NCBI RefSeq assembly: GCF_022012435.1
Contig: NZ_JAKLUA010000001.1
Span: 1,709,338 to 1,773,337, forward strand
Direction: 5' to 3'
Origin: Bradyrhizobium zhengyangense
GTDB lineage: Bacteria > Pseudomonadota > Alphaproteobacteria > Rhizobiales > Xanthobacteraceae
DNA length: 64,000 bases
The position numbers and the translations under genes were made by a program. Below the pieces are notes generated by a model. It ran no database searches. It had not been told where the DNA came from and saw only the letters and a program-made list of their open reading frames with translations. Of the stretch, positions 49,355 to 58,686 are shown one piece after another; within the stretch, counting starts at the first letter, position 1; the number at the start of each line of letters is the position of its first letter.

Positions 49355-51060
49355 GCCTGACAGAGACTTTGATGACTCTCGCGCGCTTCATTCGGCGGCA
49401 ATTGCTTTCGCTGTCCGGCGTCGGCCTCATGCTGGGTGCGCTGTTCTTCGCGGCAGCGCTGACGCCGACGTTGATCCCGCGCAGCTATCTGACGCAAGGA
49501 GCGCTGGCTGGCGGCTGCTTTGCAATCGGCTATTTCGCCGGCGTGCTGTGGCGGCGGCTGTGGCACTATCTCGAGCTGCCCGGGCCGTCGGCGCGTGCAA
49601 GATCCCTCGCGAATGCGCTTGTCGCCGCCAGCTGCCTGCTCGTCGTCCTCGCGGCGCTCTGGCGCACGACCGCATGGCAGAATGCAATCCGTGACGTGAT
49701 GAAGATGGCGCCGGTCGAGACGGCCCATCCGCTCAAGGTCTCCATCATCGCCCTGGTCACGTTCGTGGTGCTGCTGGTGCTTGGGCGATTGTTCGCACTT
49801 CTGGCCCACATCCTCGCTGTCGGCACACGGCGCGCCATTCCGCGCAAGCTCGCCAACGTCATCGGCGTCATCGTCGCAGGTCTGCTGTTCTGGTCGATCG
49901 CGAGCAACGTCCTGATCCGCACCGCCTTCAACGCACTCGATTCTTCCTTCCGCGAGCTCGACGTTCTGTTCGAACCCGAGCGCCCGCAGCCGACCGCGGC
50001 CGACAAGACAGGCGGTCCGGCATCCCTGGTGAAGTGGACGGAGCTCGGGCGCATGGGACGCCGGTTCGTTGCCTCAGGCCCGACCGCTGCCGAGATCAGC
50101 GCTGTCACGGAACGCCCCGCGCTGGAGCCCGTGCGCGTCTATGTGGGCCTTGCGGCCCGCGACACGGCGCAGGCCCGCGCCAGGCTTGCACTCGACGAGC
50201 TCAAGCGCCAGCACGGTTTTGAACGCAAGGTCCTGATCGTCATCACGCCGACTGGCACGGGCTGGATCGATCCGGCCGCGATGGATACGGTCGAATATCT
50301 CCACCATGGCGATGTTGCCAGCGTCGCGATGCAGTACTCCTATCTCAACAGTCCGCTGTCGCTGTTGTTTCAGCCCGAATACGGCGCAGAAGCTGCGCGT
50401 GCCCTGTTCGCCGAAATCTACGGCTACTGGACGACACTGCCGAAGGAGCGGCGGCCGAAGCTGTATCTGCATGGGCTTAGCCTCGGCGCCATGAACTCGG
50501 AGACGTCAGCAGAGCTGTTCGAGACGATCGGCGATCCCATTGCGGGCGCGCTGTGGAGCGGTGCGCCGTTCGAGAGCCGCATCTGGCGCTCGATCACCGA
50601 CAACCGCAATCCGGGCTCGCCGGCCTGGCTGCCGCAATTCCGCGACAGTCGCTTCGTGCGCTTCATGAATCAGAATGGGCCGACGGTGCCGCCGGATACG
50701 CCCTGGGGACCGATGCGTGTCGTCTATCTGCAATATGCCAGCGACGCGATCACGTTCTTCGCCTACCGCGATGCCTATCGGGCCCCAGCCTGGATGAACC
50801 CGCCGCGCGGGCCCGACGTGTCACCGGAGCTGCGATGGTATCCAATCGTCACCATGCTGCAACTCGCGCTCGACATGGCGGTCGCAACCCACACGCCAAT
50901 GGGCTTTGGCCATGTCTACGCGCCCGAGCATTATGTGGATGCCTGGGTCGCGGTCACCGATGTCAACGATTGGTCGGCTGAAGCGCTGGCGAAGCTCAAG
51001 AGCTATCTTGCTGCCAGAGCACGACAGGCACCCGGCGACGATCCCGATCGCGGCGGATAG
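49351..51060 (+). CDS. Membrane-anchored alpha/beta hydrolase (DUF2319-type)
   Basis: The 569-residue protein has four to five membrane helices in the first 190 residues (VGLMLGALFFAAALTP, YLTQGALAGGCFAIGYFAGVLW, ALVAASCLLVVLAALW, VSIIALVTFVVLLVLGRLFALLA, VIGVIVAGLLFWSIA). A C-terminal hydrolase domain follows with the nucleophile elbow HGLSLGAM (Ser377) and a late His (GFGHVYAPEHYVDAW). The GTG start overlaps the ThDP enzyme stop (GTGA), so it is co-translated. Its stop is 5 bp from the convergent exporter gene. The substrate is unknown. Confidence 0.85.
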   Translation: MSLTETLMTLARFIRRQLLSLSGVGLMLGALFFAAALTPTLIPRSYLTQGALAGGCFAIGYFAGVLWRRLWHYLELPGPSARARSLANALVAASCLLVVLAALWRTTAWQNAIRDVMKMAPVETAHPLKVSIIALVTFVVLLVLGRLFALLAHILAVGTRRAIPRKLANVIGVIVAGLLFWSIASNVLIRTAFNALDSSFRELDVLFEPERPQPTAADKTGGPASLVKWTELGRMGRRFVASGPTAAEISAVTERPALEPVRVYVGLAARDTAQARARLALDELKRQHGFERKVLIVITPTGTGWIDPAAMDTVEYLHHGDVASVAMQYSYLNSPLSLLFQPEYGAEAARALFAEIYGYWTTLPKERRPKLYLHGLSLGAMNSETSAELFETIGDPIAGALWSGAPFESRIWRSITDNRNPGSPAWLPQFRDSRFVRFMNQNGPTVPPDTPWGPMRVVYLQYASDAITFFAYRDAYRAPAWMNPPRGPDVSPELRWYPIVTMLQLALDMAVATHTPMGFGHVYAPEHYVDAWVAVTDVNDWSAEALAKLKSYLAARARQAPGDDPDRGG

Positions 51061-51065
51061 AGCGC

Positions 51066-52652
51066 CTACTCCGCCATCTCGACCGGTTGCGCCTTGGAGG
51101 GACCTGCCAGCGGCCGCTCCTCCATCATGATCAGGCAGAGCGAGGCTGTCGTCATCAGCGCGGTCGCCGCCGCGAAGACATAGCGGAACGCGTGACGCAT
51201 GTCCTCGGCCGGGATCGCCGGAATGCTGCCTGCGGCGTGATGCTCGCCGGCCAGCGGAATGTCTGCGCCGAGCGCGATCAGCAGGATGGCGGCGAATGCT
51301 GCGACCGTGAACGAGGACATCAGCGAGCGGAAGAAATTCATCGCGCCGGTGATGGTGCCGACCAGCGGACGGGCGACGGAGTTCTGCAGTGAGACCACGC
51401 AGACCGGAAACGTCGTGCCGAGGCCGAGCGCGAACGCGGCCATCAGCGTCAGGAGGCCCCACAGCGGCAGCGTGGTGACCGTGAGACCCAGCGCGCACAG
51501 CGCGGCCCAGGACGTGCCGATGATGGCGACCCGCTTGTAGTGCTTGGCGCGCGCCATGGTGCGACCGGCGACAGCCGCTCCTATGGTCGAGACCGCTGCG
51601 AGCGGGATCAGCGCAAGGCCCGCCTCGCTGGCGCTGAGGTGATAGACCGACTCGTAATAGAGCGGCAGCTGCACGGTGAGGCCGGTGATGGCGCCGAGGC
51701 CGCAGCCGCCCGCGGTCAGCGCAAAGGGCGCGACCGATCCGCCAAGCAACGGCAACGGCAGGAACGGCTCGTCGGCGCGGCGCGCGTGCCAGACGAATGT
51801 GAACGCGAGCGCGACGGCGCCGCCCACCATCGCCAGCACCGTTGGCGAAAGCCAGGGATAGCGCGTGCCGCCCCAGGTCAGCACCAGCATGAAGACGACG
51901 GCGGAGGCCATCAACAGCACGCCGCCGAGCCAGTCGACCTTGCGCTTGCGGTGGAACACCGGGATCTTCTTCATCTTCGGCAGCAGCAGCGCCAGCGCTG
52001 CGGCTGCGAGCGGCAGGTTGATCCAGAAGATCATCGACCAGTGCAGATGCTCGGCGAACACACCGCCGATGACAGGGCCGAGGATGCCGCCGACCATCCA
52101 GACACTGGAGAAATAGGCTTGATATTGCCCGCGCTCGCGCGGAGAGACGACGTCGGAGATCACGGTCTGCACGACGGGCATGATGCCGCCGCCACCAAGC
52201 CCCTGCAGGCCGCGCGCGAGAATCAGCATCGGCATGCTCGGCGCGATCGCGCACAGGATCGAACCGGCGATGAACAGGCTCAGCGAGACGATGATCATGG
52301 CCTTGCGGCCGTAGATGTCACTCAGCGTGCCGAAAACCGGGGCGACCGCAGTCGAGGCGAGCAGATAGGCGGTGATCACCCAGGACAGGTTAGAGACGTC
52401 CTGGAACTGGCGGCCGATGGTCGGCAGCGCGGTGGCGACGATGGTCTGGTCGAGAGCGGCCAGGAACATCGTCAGCATCAGGCTGATGACGATGGTGCGG
52501 ACCTCATCCGAGGTCAGCGCTGCCGGCGGCGAGATCGGGGGCGCGTCGCCGACGCTGACCTCGCCCGGAAGACGGGTCAGTTCCTCGGCGATATCGTCGG
52601 GCAATGTCTGAATATCGGCAGCTTGCTTGCTCTGCCGTGTGAACTGGTTCAT
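51066..52652 (-). CDS. MFS drug exporter, DHA2/EmrB family
   Basis: The 528-residue protein has a soluble N-terminal segment of about 50 residues and then about 14 membrane helices, the DHA2 count. Motif A-type and family signatures are present: LDQTIVATALPTIGRQF in helix 1, FGTLSDIYGRKAMIIVSL, and LQGLGGGGIMPVVQTVISD. It exports drugs or metabolites by proton antiport. No membrane-fusion partner gene is adjacent. Confidence 0.9.
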   Translation of the reverse strand: MNQFTRQSKQAADIQTLPDDIAEELTRLPGEVSVGDAPPISPPAALTSDEVRTIVISLMLTMFLAALDQTIVATALPTIGRQFQDVSNLSWVITAYLLASTAVAPVFGTLSDIYGRKAMIIVSLSLFIAGSILCAIAPSMPMLILARGLQGLGGGGIMPVVQTVISDVVSPRERGQYQAYFSSVWMVGGILGPVIGGVFAEHLHWSMIFWINLPLAAAALALLLPKMKKIPVFHRKRKVDWLGGVLLMASAVVFMLVLTWGGTRYPWLSPTVLAMVGGAVALAFTFVWHARRADEPFLPLPLLGGSVAPFALTAGGCGLGAITGLTVQLPLYYESVYHLSASEAGLALIPLAAVSTIGAAVAGRTMARAKHYKRVAIIGTSWAALCALGLTVTTLPLWGLLTLMAAFALGLGTTFPVCVVSLQNSVARPLVGTITGAMNFFRSLMSSFTVAAFAAILLIALGADIPLAGEHHAAGSIPAIPAEDMRHAFRYVFAAATALMTTASLCLIMMEERPLAGPSKAQPVEMAE

Positions 52653-52814
52653 CTCGGACTGTCAGATCGGGCGTGTTGCGGCGCAAAGCCGCGAAGGATT
52701 CGTTCTATCCTACCAATCTAAACAGCAACCTTCTTCTCAGGCAGGCACCACGGCGCATGGGTACATCCCGCACCATGGTCATCCCGATGATGTGATGAGA
52801 AGAGGGCCGGCCGA

Positions 52815-53330
52815 TCAGTCCTTGGGACGTCGCTTCAGGCGTGCCCGCTTCGGCACCTGCCCCGGCCATTGCACCAAATAGTGCTCGAGCTCGGTGTCCG
52901 GGATCTCGTCCTCGGTGCCGGCGACCCGGCCACGCACGGAGACGCCAGCCTCGTGCACCGTATTGGGATCGCCCGATATCAGCGGGTGCCACCAGTAGAG
53001 ATCGCGGCCTTGCGCGACCAGCCTGTAGCCGCAGCTCGGCGGCAGCCAGGACAGGGTGCGGACCTTTTCTGGCGTCATGACAACACAGTCCGGCACGAAG
53101 TCGAAGCGATTCGCGTAGTCCTTGCAGCCGGCCGTGCAGGAATCGAGCATCTTGCAGCTGACATCGGTGAAGTAGATCTCGCCGGTATCCTCGTCTTCGA
53201 GCTTGTTCAGGCAGCAGCGGCCGCAACCGTCGCACAGGCTCTCCCATTCGGCCGTCGACATGTCCTCCATCTTCTTGGTTTTCCAAAAGAATCCATCCTG
53301 GTCCGAAGGTGGTTTGCGTGCTGCGGTCAT
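52815..53330 (-). CDS. YcgN/UPF0260 family cysteine-cluster protein
   Basis: The 171-residue protein has the YkgJ-type cysteine cluster ([14 protein letters not shown], then [16 protein letters not shown]), which is proposed to bind a metal or iron-sulfur site. The rest ([26 protein letters not shown]) fits the family, which is usually about 150 residues. The ATG at 53330 is chosen; an upstream GTG-like extension is not needed. It is divergent from the penicillin-binding protein gene across a 294-bp gap containing a palindrome. Confidence 0.85.
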   Translation of the reverse strand: MTAARKPPSDQDGFFWKTKKMEDMSTAEWESLCDGCGRCCLNKLEDEDTGEIYFTDVSCKMLDSCTAGCKDYANRFDFVPDCVVMTPEKVRTLSWLPPSCGYRLVAQGRDLYWWHPLISGDPNTVHEAGVSVRGRVAGTEDEIPDTELEHYLVQWPGQVPKRARLKRRPKD

Positions 53331-53418
53331 GCGGCTGATACTGATCCAAAGAGCTAGGGCCAGCGCCATCTAGGGCGCGCGGCCGTCAGACTGCAAGGAA
53401 CACCCCTGCGAGGCCCGT

Positions 53419-53436
53419 ATTGAACCGGGGTTCAAT
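53419..53436. promoter_or_regulatory. Palindrome in the divergent gap before PBP gene
   Basis: ATTGAACC-GG-GGTTCAAT has perfect 8-bp arms with a two-base spacer. It is 89 bp from the YcgN-type start and about 190 bp from the penicillin-binding protein start. The regulator is unknown; TTGA-N8-TCAA spacing does not fit an anaerobox. Confidence 0.5.
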
Positions 53437-53624
53437 TAGGCCTGTTGTTCAAAATTGCGAGCCTGGCCATTGGTTTATAGGCCCCGCTCGGCTAGAAGAA
53501 CAGCAAGTCCCCTCTGGTGCGCGGAACGGGCGCCTTGGGTTTGCCGCAACAATCCCGCAAGACGTCTCGATGCCGCCCCGGCCGGGTGCTTGAACGCTTT
53601 CGAACCGAGCCTCAAGGGTTCTAG

Positions 53625-55916
53625 GTGGTCCAGAACACACCATCCAACTGGAAGAGTCGTATCAGGAACTTCTTCCTCGACCTCGATGCACGCATCGACT
53701 CCTCGCTGTTCTCCTCGGCGAAGGGCATCCGCGAGCTCTACGAGCGCTACTCGACCTTCATGGACCGCTTCTATGTCGGGCGTTGGAAGCGCTGGGTGTT
53801 CATCGAGCCGCTGTCGGAAGCCGCGACCATCGGCCTCGGCGGCATGGTGCTGATGCTGATCCTCGCCATCCCCGCCTTCCGCGAAACCGCGGACGAGGAC
53901 TGGCTGAAGAAGTCCGACCTCGCGGTGACGTTCCTTGACCGCTACGGCAACCCGATCGGCAGCCGCGGCATCAAGCACAACGACTCGATCCCGCTGGAAG
54001 ATTTTCCTGACGTGCTGATCAAGGCGACGCTGGCGACCGAAGACCGCCGCTTCTACGAGCATTTCGGCATCGACATCGCCGGCACCGCCCGCGCGCTCGT
54101 CACCAACGCGCAAGCCGGCGGCGTTCGCCAGGGCGGCTCCTCGATCACGCAGCAGCTCGCCAAGAACCTGTTCCTGAGCAACGAGCGCACCATCGAGCGC
54201 AAGATCAACGAGGCATTCCTCGCGGTCTGGCTGGAATGGCGCCTGACCAAGAACGAGATCCTCAAGCTCTATCTCGACCGCGCCTATATGGGCGGCGGCA
54301 CGTTCGGCGTCGACGGCGCGGCGCATTTCTACTTCAACAAGTCGGCGCGCGACGTGACGCTTGCCGAGGCCGCGATGCTCGCGGGCCTGTTCAAGGCGCC
54401 GACGAAATACGCACCCCACATCAACCTGCCTGCCGCGCGTGCCCGCGCCAACGTCGTGCTCGACAATCTCGTCGATGCCGGCTTCATGACCGAGGGCCAG
54501 GTGTTCGGCGCCCGCCGCAACCCGGCCTTCGCAGTCGATCGCCGCGACGAGGCTTCGCCGAACTATTATCTCGACTACGCCTTCGACGAGATGCGCAAGC
54601 TGGTCGACACCTTCCCGAAATCCTACACCGAGCGCGTATTCGTCGTTCGCCTCGCGATCGACACCAACGTGCAGAAGGCTGCCGAAGACGCGATAGAGAA
54701 CCAGCTGCGCCAGTTCGGCCGCGACTATCACGCGACGCAGGCCGCGACCGTCGTCTCCGATCTCGACGGCGGCATCCGCGCCATGGTCGGCGGCCGCGAT
54801 TACGGCGCGAGCCAGTTCAACCGCGCCACCGACGCCTATCGCCAGCCCGGCTCCTCGTTCAAGCCTTACGTCTACACCACCGCGCTGTTGAACGGCTTCA
54901 CGCCGAACTCGATCGTGGTCGACGGGCCGGTCTGCATTGGCAATTGGTGTCCGCAGAACTATGGCCATTCCTATTCCGGCGCGGTGACGCTGACCCAGGC
55001 GATCACGCGCTCGATCAACGTCGTGCCGGTGAAGCTCTCGATCGCGATCGGCCAGAAGGAGCAGCCGAAGGCGCCGAACCCCGCCAAGCTCGGCCGCGCC
55101 AAGATCGTCGAGGTCGCGCGCCGCTTCGGCATCAAGGCTCCCTTGCCCGACACGCCGTCGCTGCCAATCGGTTCGGACGAAGTCACCGTGCTCGAGCACG
55201 CCGTCGCCTATGCGACCTTCCCGAACCGCGGCAAGGCCGTGACGCCGCATTCGGTGCTGGAAGTGCGCACCGGTGCTGGCGATCTGGTCTGGCGCTGGGA
55301 CCGCGACGGCCCGAAGCCGCGCCAGGCCATTCCTGCGAATATCGCCGCCGACATGGCCGGCATGATGAGCCACGTCGTCAGCGAAGGCACCGCGCGCCGC
55401 GCCGCCCTCGACGGCATTCCGACCGCGGGCAAGACCGGCACGACGAACGCGTATCGCGACGCCTGGTTCGTCGGCTACACCGGCAATTTCACCTGCGCAG
55501 TCTGGTACGGCAATGACGACTACTCGCCAACCAACCGCATGACCGGCGGCTCGCTGCCGGCGCAGACCTGGCACGACATCATGGTCGCGGCGCATCAGGG
55601 CGTCGAGGTCCGGGAGATCCCCGGCGTCGGCATGGGCCAGAAGCTGCCGCGCGAGCCGCTCGCGAACGCGCAGGCGAATGCAGGACCGAAGGTGCTCGAG
55701 ACCAAGCCCGGTCCCCCGCCGGTGCTGACCAAGCGCGGCGCCGACATCCTGGTGCGCGTCGAGAAGCTGCTCGACGACGCGGCCAAGACCGCGACCAAAT
55801 CGACTGATAACAACAGCCAGCCGGCCAAGCCGGCGTCGTCGACGAGCGCGCTCGCCTTCCCGCAGAATTATGCGGCGGAGGAGAACGCGAACGCATCCAC
55901 CCCGCGCAAGAACTGA
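53625..55916 (+). CDS. Class A penicillin-binding protein (PBP1A type)
   Basis: The 763-residue bifunctional enzyme polymerises and cross-links peptidoglycan. A membrane anchor (about 66-90) is followed by the GT51 domain with ATEDRRFYEHFGID, GGSSITQQLAKNLFL and KLYLDRAYMGGGTFGVDGAA. The transpeptidase domain has QPGSSFKPYVY (the Ser of SxxK), TRSINVVPVKL (SxN) and GKTGTTNAYRDAWF (KTGT). The GTG start at 53625 follows CAAGGG. The proline-rich C-terminal tail ends before the DUF1214 gene, 9 bp on. Confidence 0.93.
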   Translation: MVQNTPSNWKSRIRNFFLDLDARIDSSLFSSAKGIRELYERYSTFMDRFYVGRWKRWVFIEPLSEAATIGLGGMVLMLILAIPAFRETADEDWLKKSDLAVTFLDRYGNPIGSRGIKHNDSIPLEDFPDVLIKATLATEDRRFYEHFGIDIAGTARALVTNAQAGGVRQGGSSITQQLAKNLFLSNERTIERKINEAFLAVWLEWRLTKNEILKLYLDRAYMGGGTFGVDGAAHFYFNKSARDVTLAEAAMLAGLFKAPTKYAPHINLPAARARANVVLDNLVDAGFMTEGQVFGARRNPAFAVDRRDEASPNYYLDYAFDEMRKLVDTFPKSYTERVFVVRLAIDTNVQKAAEDAIENQLRQFGRDYHATQAATVVSDLDGGIRAMVGGRDYGASQFNRATDAYRQPGSSFKPYVYTTALLNGFTPNSIVVDGPVCIGNWCPQNYGHSYSGAVTLTQAITRSINVVPVKLSIAIGQKEQPKAPNPAKLGRAKIVEVARRFGIKAPLPDTPSLPIGSDEVTVLEHAVAYATFPNRGKAVTPHSVLEVRTGAGDLVWRWDRDGPKPRQAIPANIAADMAGMMSHVVSEGTARRAALDGIPTAGKTGTTNAYRDAWFVGYTGNFTCAVWYGNDDYSPTNRMTGGSLPAQTWHDIMVAAHQGVEVREIPGVGMGQKLPREPLANAQANAGPKVLETKPGPPPVLTKRGADILVRVEKLLDDAAKTATKSTDNNSQPAKPASSTSALAFPQNYAAEENANASTPRKN

Positions 55917-55925
55917 TCTGATCCC

Positions 55926-56504
55926 GTGCGGCTGCTCCTGATCACATTGACGGCCCTGCTGCTCGCGACCGTGGTCGGCGTCGGCGCCACCTGGATGACG
56001 ACGACGCGCGGCACCGAGATCGGCGCGCTGACCATCGGCGCCTGGACCGCGCGCCCGCGCACCGGCACCGCCGACGTCGATCCCTATTCGCGCGCCACCA
56101 TCGTGCGCAACGGCGAACTGCCGATCGGCACCGGCGACGGCGTCGCCTTCACCGCAACGACCGACGACAAGAAGAAGGCGCTCGACGGCCGCTGCGACGT
56201 CGTCGTGTCAGGCGTGACCCCGCCGGCGCGGTTCTGGACGCTGACGTTGTACGACCGCAAGGGCCACCTCGTCGCCAATTCGCTGCAGCGCTACGGCTTC
56301 ACCAGCCAGGAGATCCTGCGCCAGTCCGACGGCTCGTTCGAGATCCACATCGCCGCGCGCTCGCGCGCCGGCAACTGGCTGCCGACCGGCGGCATCGAGC
56401 GCTATGCGCTGATGTTCCGCCTCTACGACACGCCCGTGGGCGTGGCGACGCGCACAAAGCGCGACGCGCCGATGCCCAGCATCTCCACGGTGGGCTGCTC
56501 ATGA
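55926..56504 (+). CDS. DUF1214 domain protein
   Basis: The 192-residue protein has one N-terminal membrane helix (LLLITLTALLLATVVGVGATWM) and a beta-rich domain typical of DUF1214 (FWTLTLYDRKGHLVANSLQRYGFTS, GNWLPTGGIERYALMFRLYD). It starts at a GTG 9 bp after the PBP gene and overlaps the next gene by 4 bp (ATGA). DUF1214 and DUF1254 usually occur together in one chain or as neighbours. Function is unknown. Confidence 0.85.
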   Translation: MRLLLITLTALLLATVVGVGATWMTTTRGTEIGALTIGAWTARPRTGTADVDPYSRATIVRNGELPIGTGDGVAFTATTDDKKKALDGRCDVVVSGVTPPARFWTLTLYDRKGHLVANSLQRYGFTSQEILRQSDGSFEIHIAARSRAGNWLPTGGIERYALMFRLYDTPVGVATRTKRDAPMPSISTVGCS

Positions 56505-57085
56505 TCCGCCTGGTGTTCACGATTGTTGCCGGCGTGGTGCTGGGCCTCGTGGTCCATCTCGTCAGCGTGCTGGCCTTGCCGCGCATTGCAACGCAAGATG
56601 CCTATTCGCGGCTGACGCCGATGACCAAGCTCAACGGCGTGACGCAGCTGCCGCTGGCCGATCCCAACACCTCGCCGATGCCGTTCATGGACCCGGCCTT
56701 CGCGCTCGCGATCTGCCGCTATGATCTTTCGGGCGGGCCGATCAAGCTCACCGTGCCGGTGAGCCAGGCCTATACGTCGGTGTCGTTCTACACCCGCAAC
56801 GAGATCGCCTATTACGCCATCAACGACCGCTCGGCCGGCAAGAAGGTGATCGAGCTCGACCTGATGACGGAAGCGCAGCACAACGCGCTGCCCGAGGACG
56901 AAGAGATCACCGCGGCCGACCGCCTGATCATCGACTCCCCCAGCACGACGGGCCTGATCGTGATGAAGGCGCTCGCCGCCGAGCCCGGCCTGATGCCGCA
57001 GGCGCAAGGCTCGCTTGCCGCCGCGACCTGCGCGCCGCAGACCGAAGCGCCCGCCAAGGCCGAGACGCCGCGCGGCCGACGCTAA
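56501..57085 (+). CDS. DUF1254 domain protein
   Basis: The 194-residue protein has an N-terminal membrane helix (IRLVFTIVAGVVLGLVVHLVSVLAL) and a DUF1254-type domain (DAYSRLTPMTKLNGVTQLPLADPNTSPMPFMDPAFA in order, VSFYTRNEIAYYAIND). It overlaps the DUF1214 gene and is the last gene of the PBP-DUF1214-DUF1254 row. Both DUF proteins probably face the periplasm. Confidence 0.85.
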   Translation: MIRLVFTIVAGVVLGLVVHLVSVLALPRIATQDAYSRLTPMTKLNGVTQLPLADPNTSPMPFMDPAFALAICRYDLSGGPIKLTVPVSQAYTSVSFYTRNEIAYYAINDRSAGKKVIELDLMTEAQHNALPEDEEITAADRLIIDSPSTTGLIVMKALAAEPGLMPQAQGSLAAATCAPQTEAPAKAETPRGRR

Positions 57086-57237
57086 AGCGCGGGCATTGAG
57101 GCGCCTCAAAGCAAAGCGCGCGAAAACAACCCCATGCACAGTAGCGGGGGCATTGAAGCCACTGGCAATTTCGACGTCGCGCCGAAGCAGGCGCTTGCAG
57201 GGTCGCCGCATCGGCCCGCCCGCCGCATTTTTCCGCT

Positions 57238-57267
57238 TTGACACGTCGGGCAAAACACTGGCAGAAT
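57238..57267 (+). promoter_or_regulatory. Sigma70-like promoter ahead of a short hairpin unit
   Basis: TTGACA (57238-57243) and CAGAAT (57262-57267) are separated by 18 bases. The -35 is perfect and the -10 shares four of six bases with TATAAT. A terminator follows within 60 bp. The AT/GC pattern also resembles known interspersed sequence, so the promoter call is tentative. Confidence 0.35.
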
Positions 57268-57290
57268 GGCATCGTCGAAAGATCGTCGCG

Positions 57291-57321
57291 CCCGCACGGA
57301 AAAATCCGCTGCGGGTTTTTT
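57291..57321 (+). terminator. Rho-independent terminator
   Basis: CCCGC-A-CGG pairs with CCG-CT-GCGGG across an AAAAAT loop, followed by six T residues (57316-57321). It lies 206 bp after the DUF1254 gene and could end that operon or a short RNA started at the promoter-like site just upstream. Confidence 0.65.
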
Positions 57322-57369
57322 CATGTCGGAGTTCAGATGATCGCGACCGCTCGCAGCGACGGTGGCCGG

Positions 57370-58398
57370 TCAGCGTGCGAGATGGCTACGGATACCGTCG
57401 ACCGTCTGGCGGATCGCGGCTTCCGTCGAGGGAAGTTTGCGCAGCGCGTTGAGCAGGACGAAGTCGTGAATTGTGCCGTTGTAGCGTACGGCATCGACGC
57501 TCACTCCCGCCTCCTTGAGCTTACGCGCGTAAGCCTCACCTTCGTCGCGAAGCGGGTCGTTCTCGGCGGTGATGACAAGTGCCGGAGGTAGATCTTTCAG
57601 ATGATCGAGGCTGGCGCGCAGCGGCGAGACGTAGGGATTGTCGCGGGTCTTGGCGTCCCCCGCGTAGCGATCCCAGCCATATTTCATGAAGTCGCGAGCA
57701 AGGAAGCGATCCCTGTCATAGGCGAGATACGATTGGCTATCGACGCTGGCGTCGGTCGCCGGAATGAGCAGCACCTGATAGCTGATCTTCGGCCCCTTGC
57801 GGTCCTTGGCCATCAGGGTCAGCGCCGCGGTCATGTTGCCGCCGACTGAATTGCCGGCGACTGCGATCCTGTCGCCATCGGCGCCGAACTCCCCGGCGTG
57901 CCCGGCTACCCATTGCAGGGCGGCATAGATCTCGTCGAGCTGGGTCGGGTAAACCGCGGCCGGCAACGACGTGTATTCGACGAACACGCCCACCTGCCCC
58001 GATCCGACCACGAGGTCGCGCAACAGCCGCTTGTGATTGTCGAAATTGCCGGCGATCCAGACGCCCCCATGGATAAAGAGCAGCACGCCTGGCTTGCCGG
58101 TGATACGCTCGGGCTTCATGACATAGAGCTTCACATGTCGACCAGCCTCGGTGATGGTTCGCTCGGTCGTGGCAACCCCGGACATGTCGACCGGCGTCTG
58201 GTCCTGCAGCCCGCTCAGGATGTCCTGCGGCTTGGGCTGGGGCAGTTCCCAGAAGGGTGTAGCGTCCTTGTTGATCTGCACGAGGAACGCCCTGACCTGC
58301 GGATCGATGGCAGGATCTGTTGCGACATCGGTCGCGGCACGCGCGGTCATGGCTGTTGCTCCCAGTAGCAAAGTTGATAGTAGCGTCGTTATGCGCAT
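57370..58398 (-). CDS. Exported alpha/beta hydrolase, HSL-type esterase
   Basis: The 342-residue protein has a signal peptide (MRITTLLSTLLLGATAMTARAA) and an HSL-type esterase core. The oxyanion motif is FIHGGVWIAG (110-112), the nucleophile elbow is AGNSVGGNM (Ser184) where the family usually has GDSAG, an Asp lies in ITAENDPLRDEG, and the His is in NGTIHDFVLL. It should hydrolyse short-chain esters in the periplasm. The ATG at 58398 is chosen for the signal peptide. An AraC-type gene lies 288 bp upstream in the same direction. Confidence 0.87.
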   Translation of the reverse strand: MRITTLLSTLLLGATAMTARAATDVATDPAIDPQVRAFLVQINKDATPFWELPQPKPQDILSGLQDQTPVDMSGVATTERTITEAGRHVKLYVMKPERITGKPGVLLFIHGGVWIAGNFDNHKRLLRDLVVGSGQVGVFVEYTSLPAAVYPTQLDEIYAALQWVAGHAGEFGADGDRIAVAGNSVGGNMTAALTLMAKDRKGPKISYQVLLIPATDASVDSQSYLAYDRDRFLARDFMKYGWDRYAGDAKTRDNPYVSPLRASLDHLKDLPPALVITAENDPLRDEGEAYARKLKEAGVSVDAVRYNGTIHDFVLLNALRKLPSTEAAIRQTVDGIRSHLAR

Positions 58399-58686
58399 CG
58401 GTTTCCGCTCGAACGTTCGGAGAGGTGGTCGCCCCAAACTATTCGAGTAACGCGCGCGGAGGCTTTTGCATTTCGTCCGTCTTATTGAAAAAGGCGCACC
58501 TTTTGCGCGGTCCTGCGCTGCAGGCGTGCACTGCCTGCAAGCGCCAACTCGGGAAGAGGCCAGGCAAAGACGAATGAAATCGAGAGACGCCGGTCGGCCC
58601 AGCTAATGCCCGCAATTGCGGATGCGCGCCCTGGCGCTCGCCATCATCGCGCTCGGCAAAGGGCTAGAGCCGAAAACGGCAGGCAG

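Noticed and set aside
57238..57267. TTGACA...GGGCAA considered as an anaerobox
   Set aside because: The spacing and right half do not fit TTGA-N6-TCAA; it is kept only as a tentative promoter.
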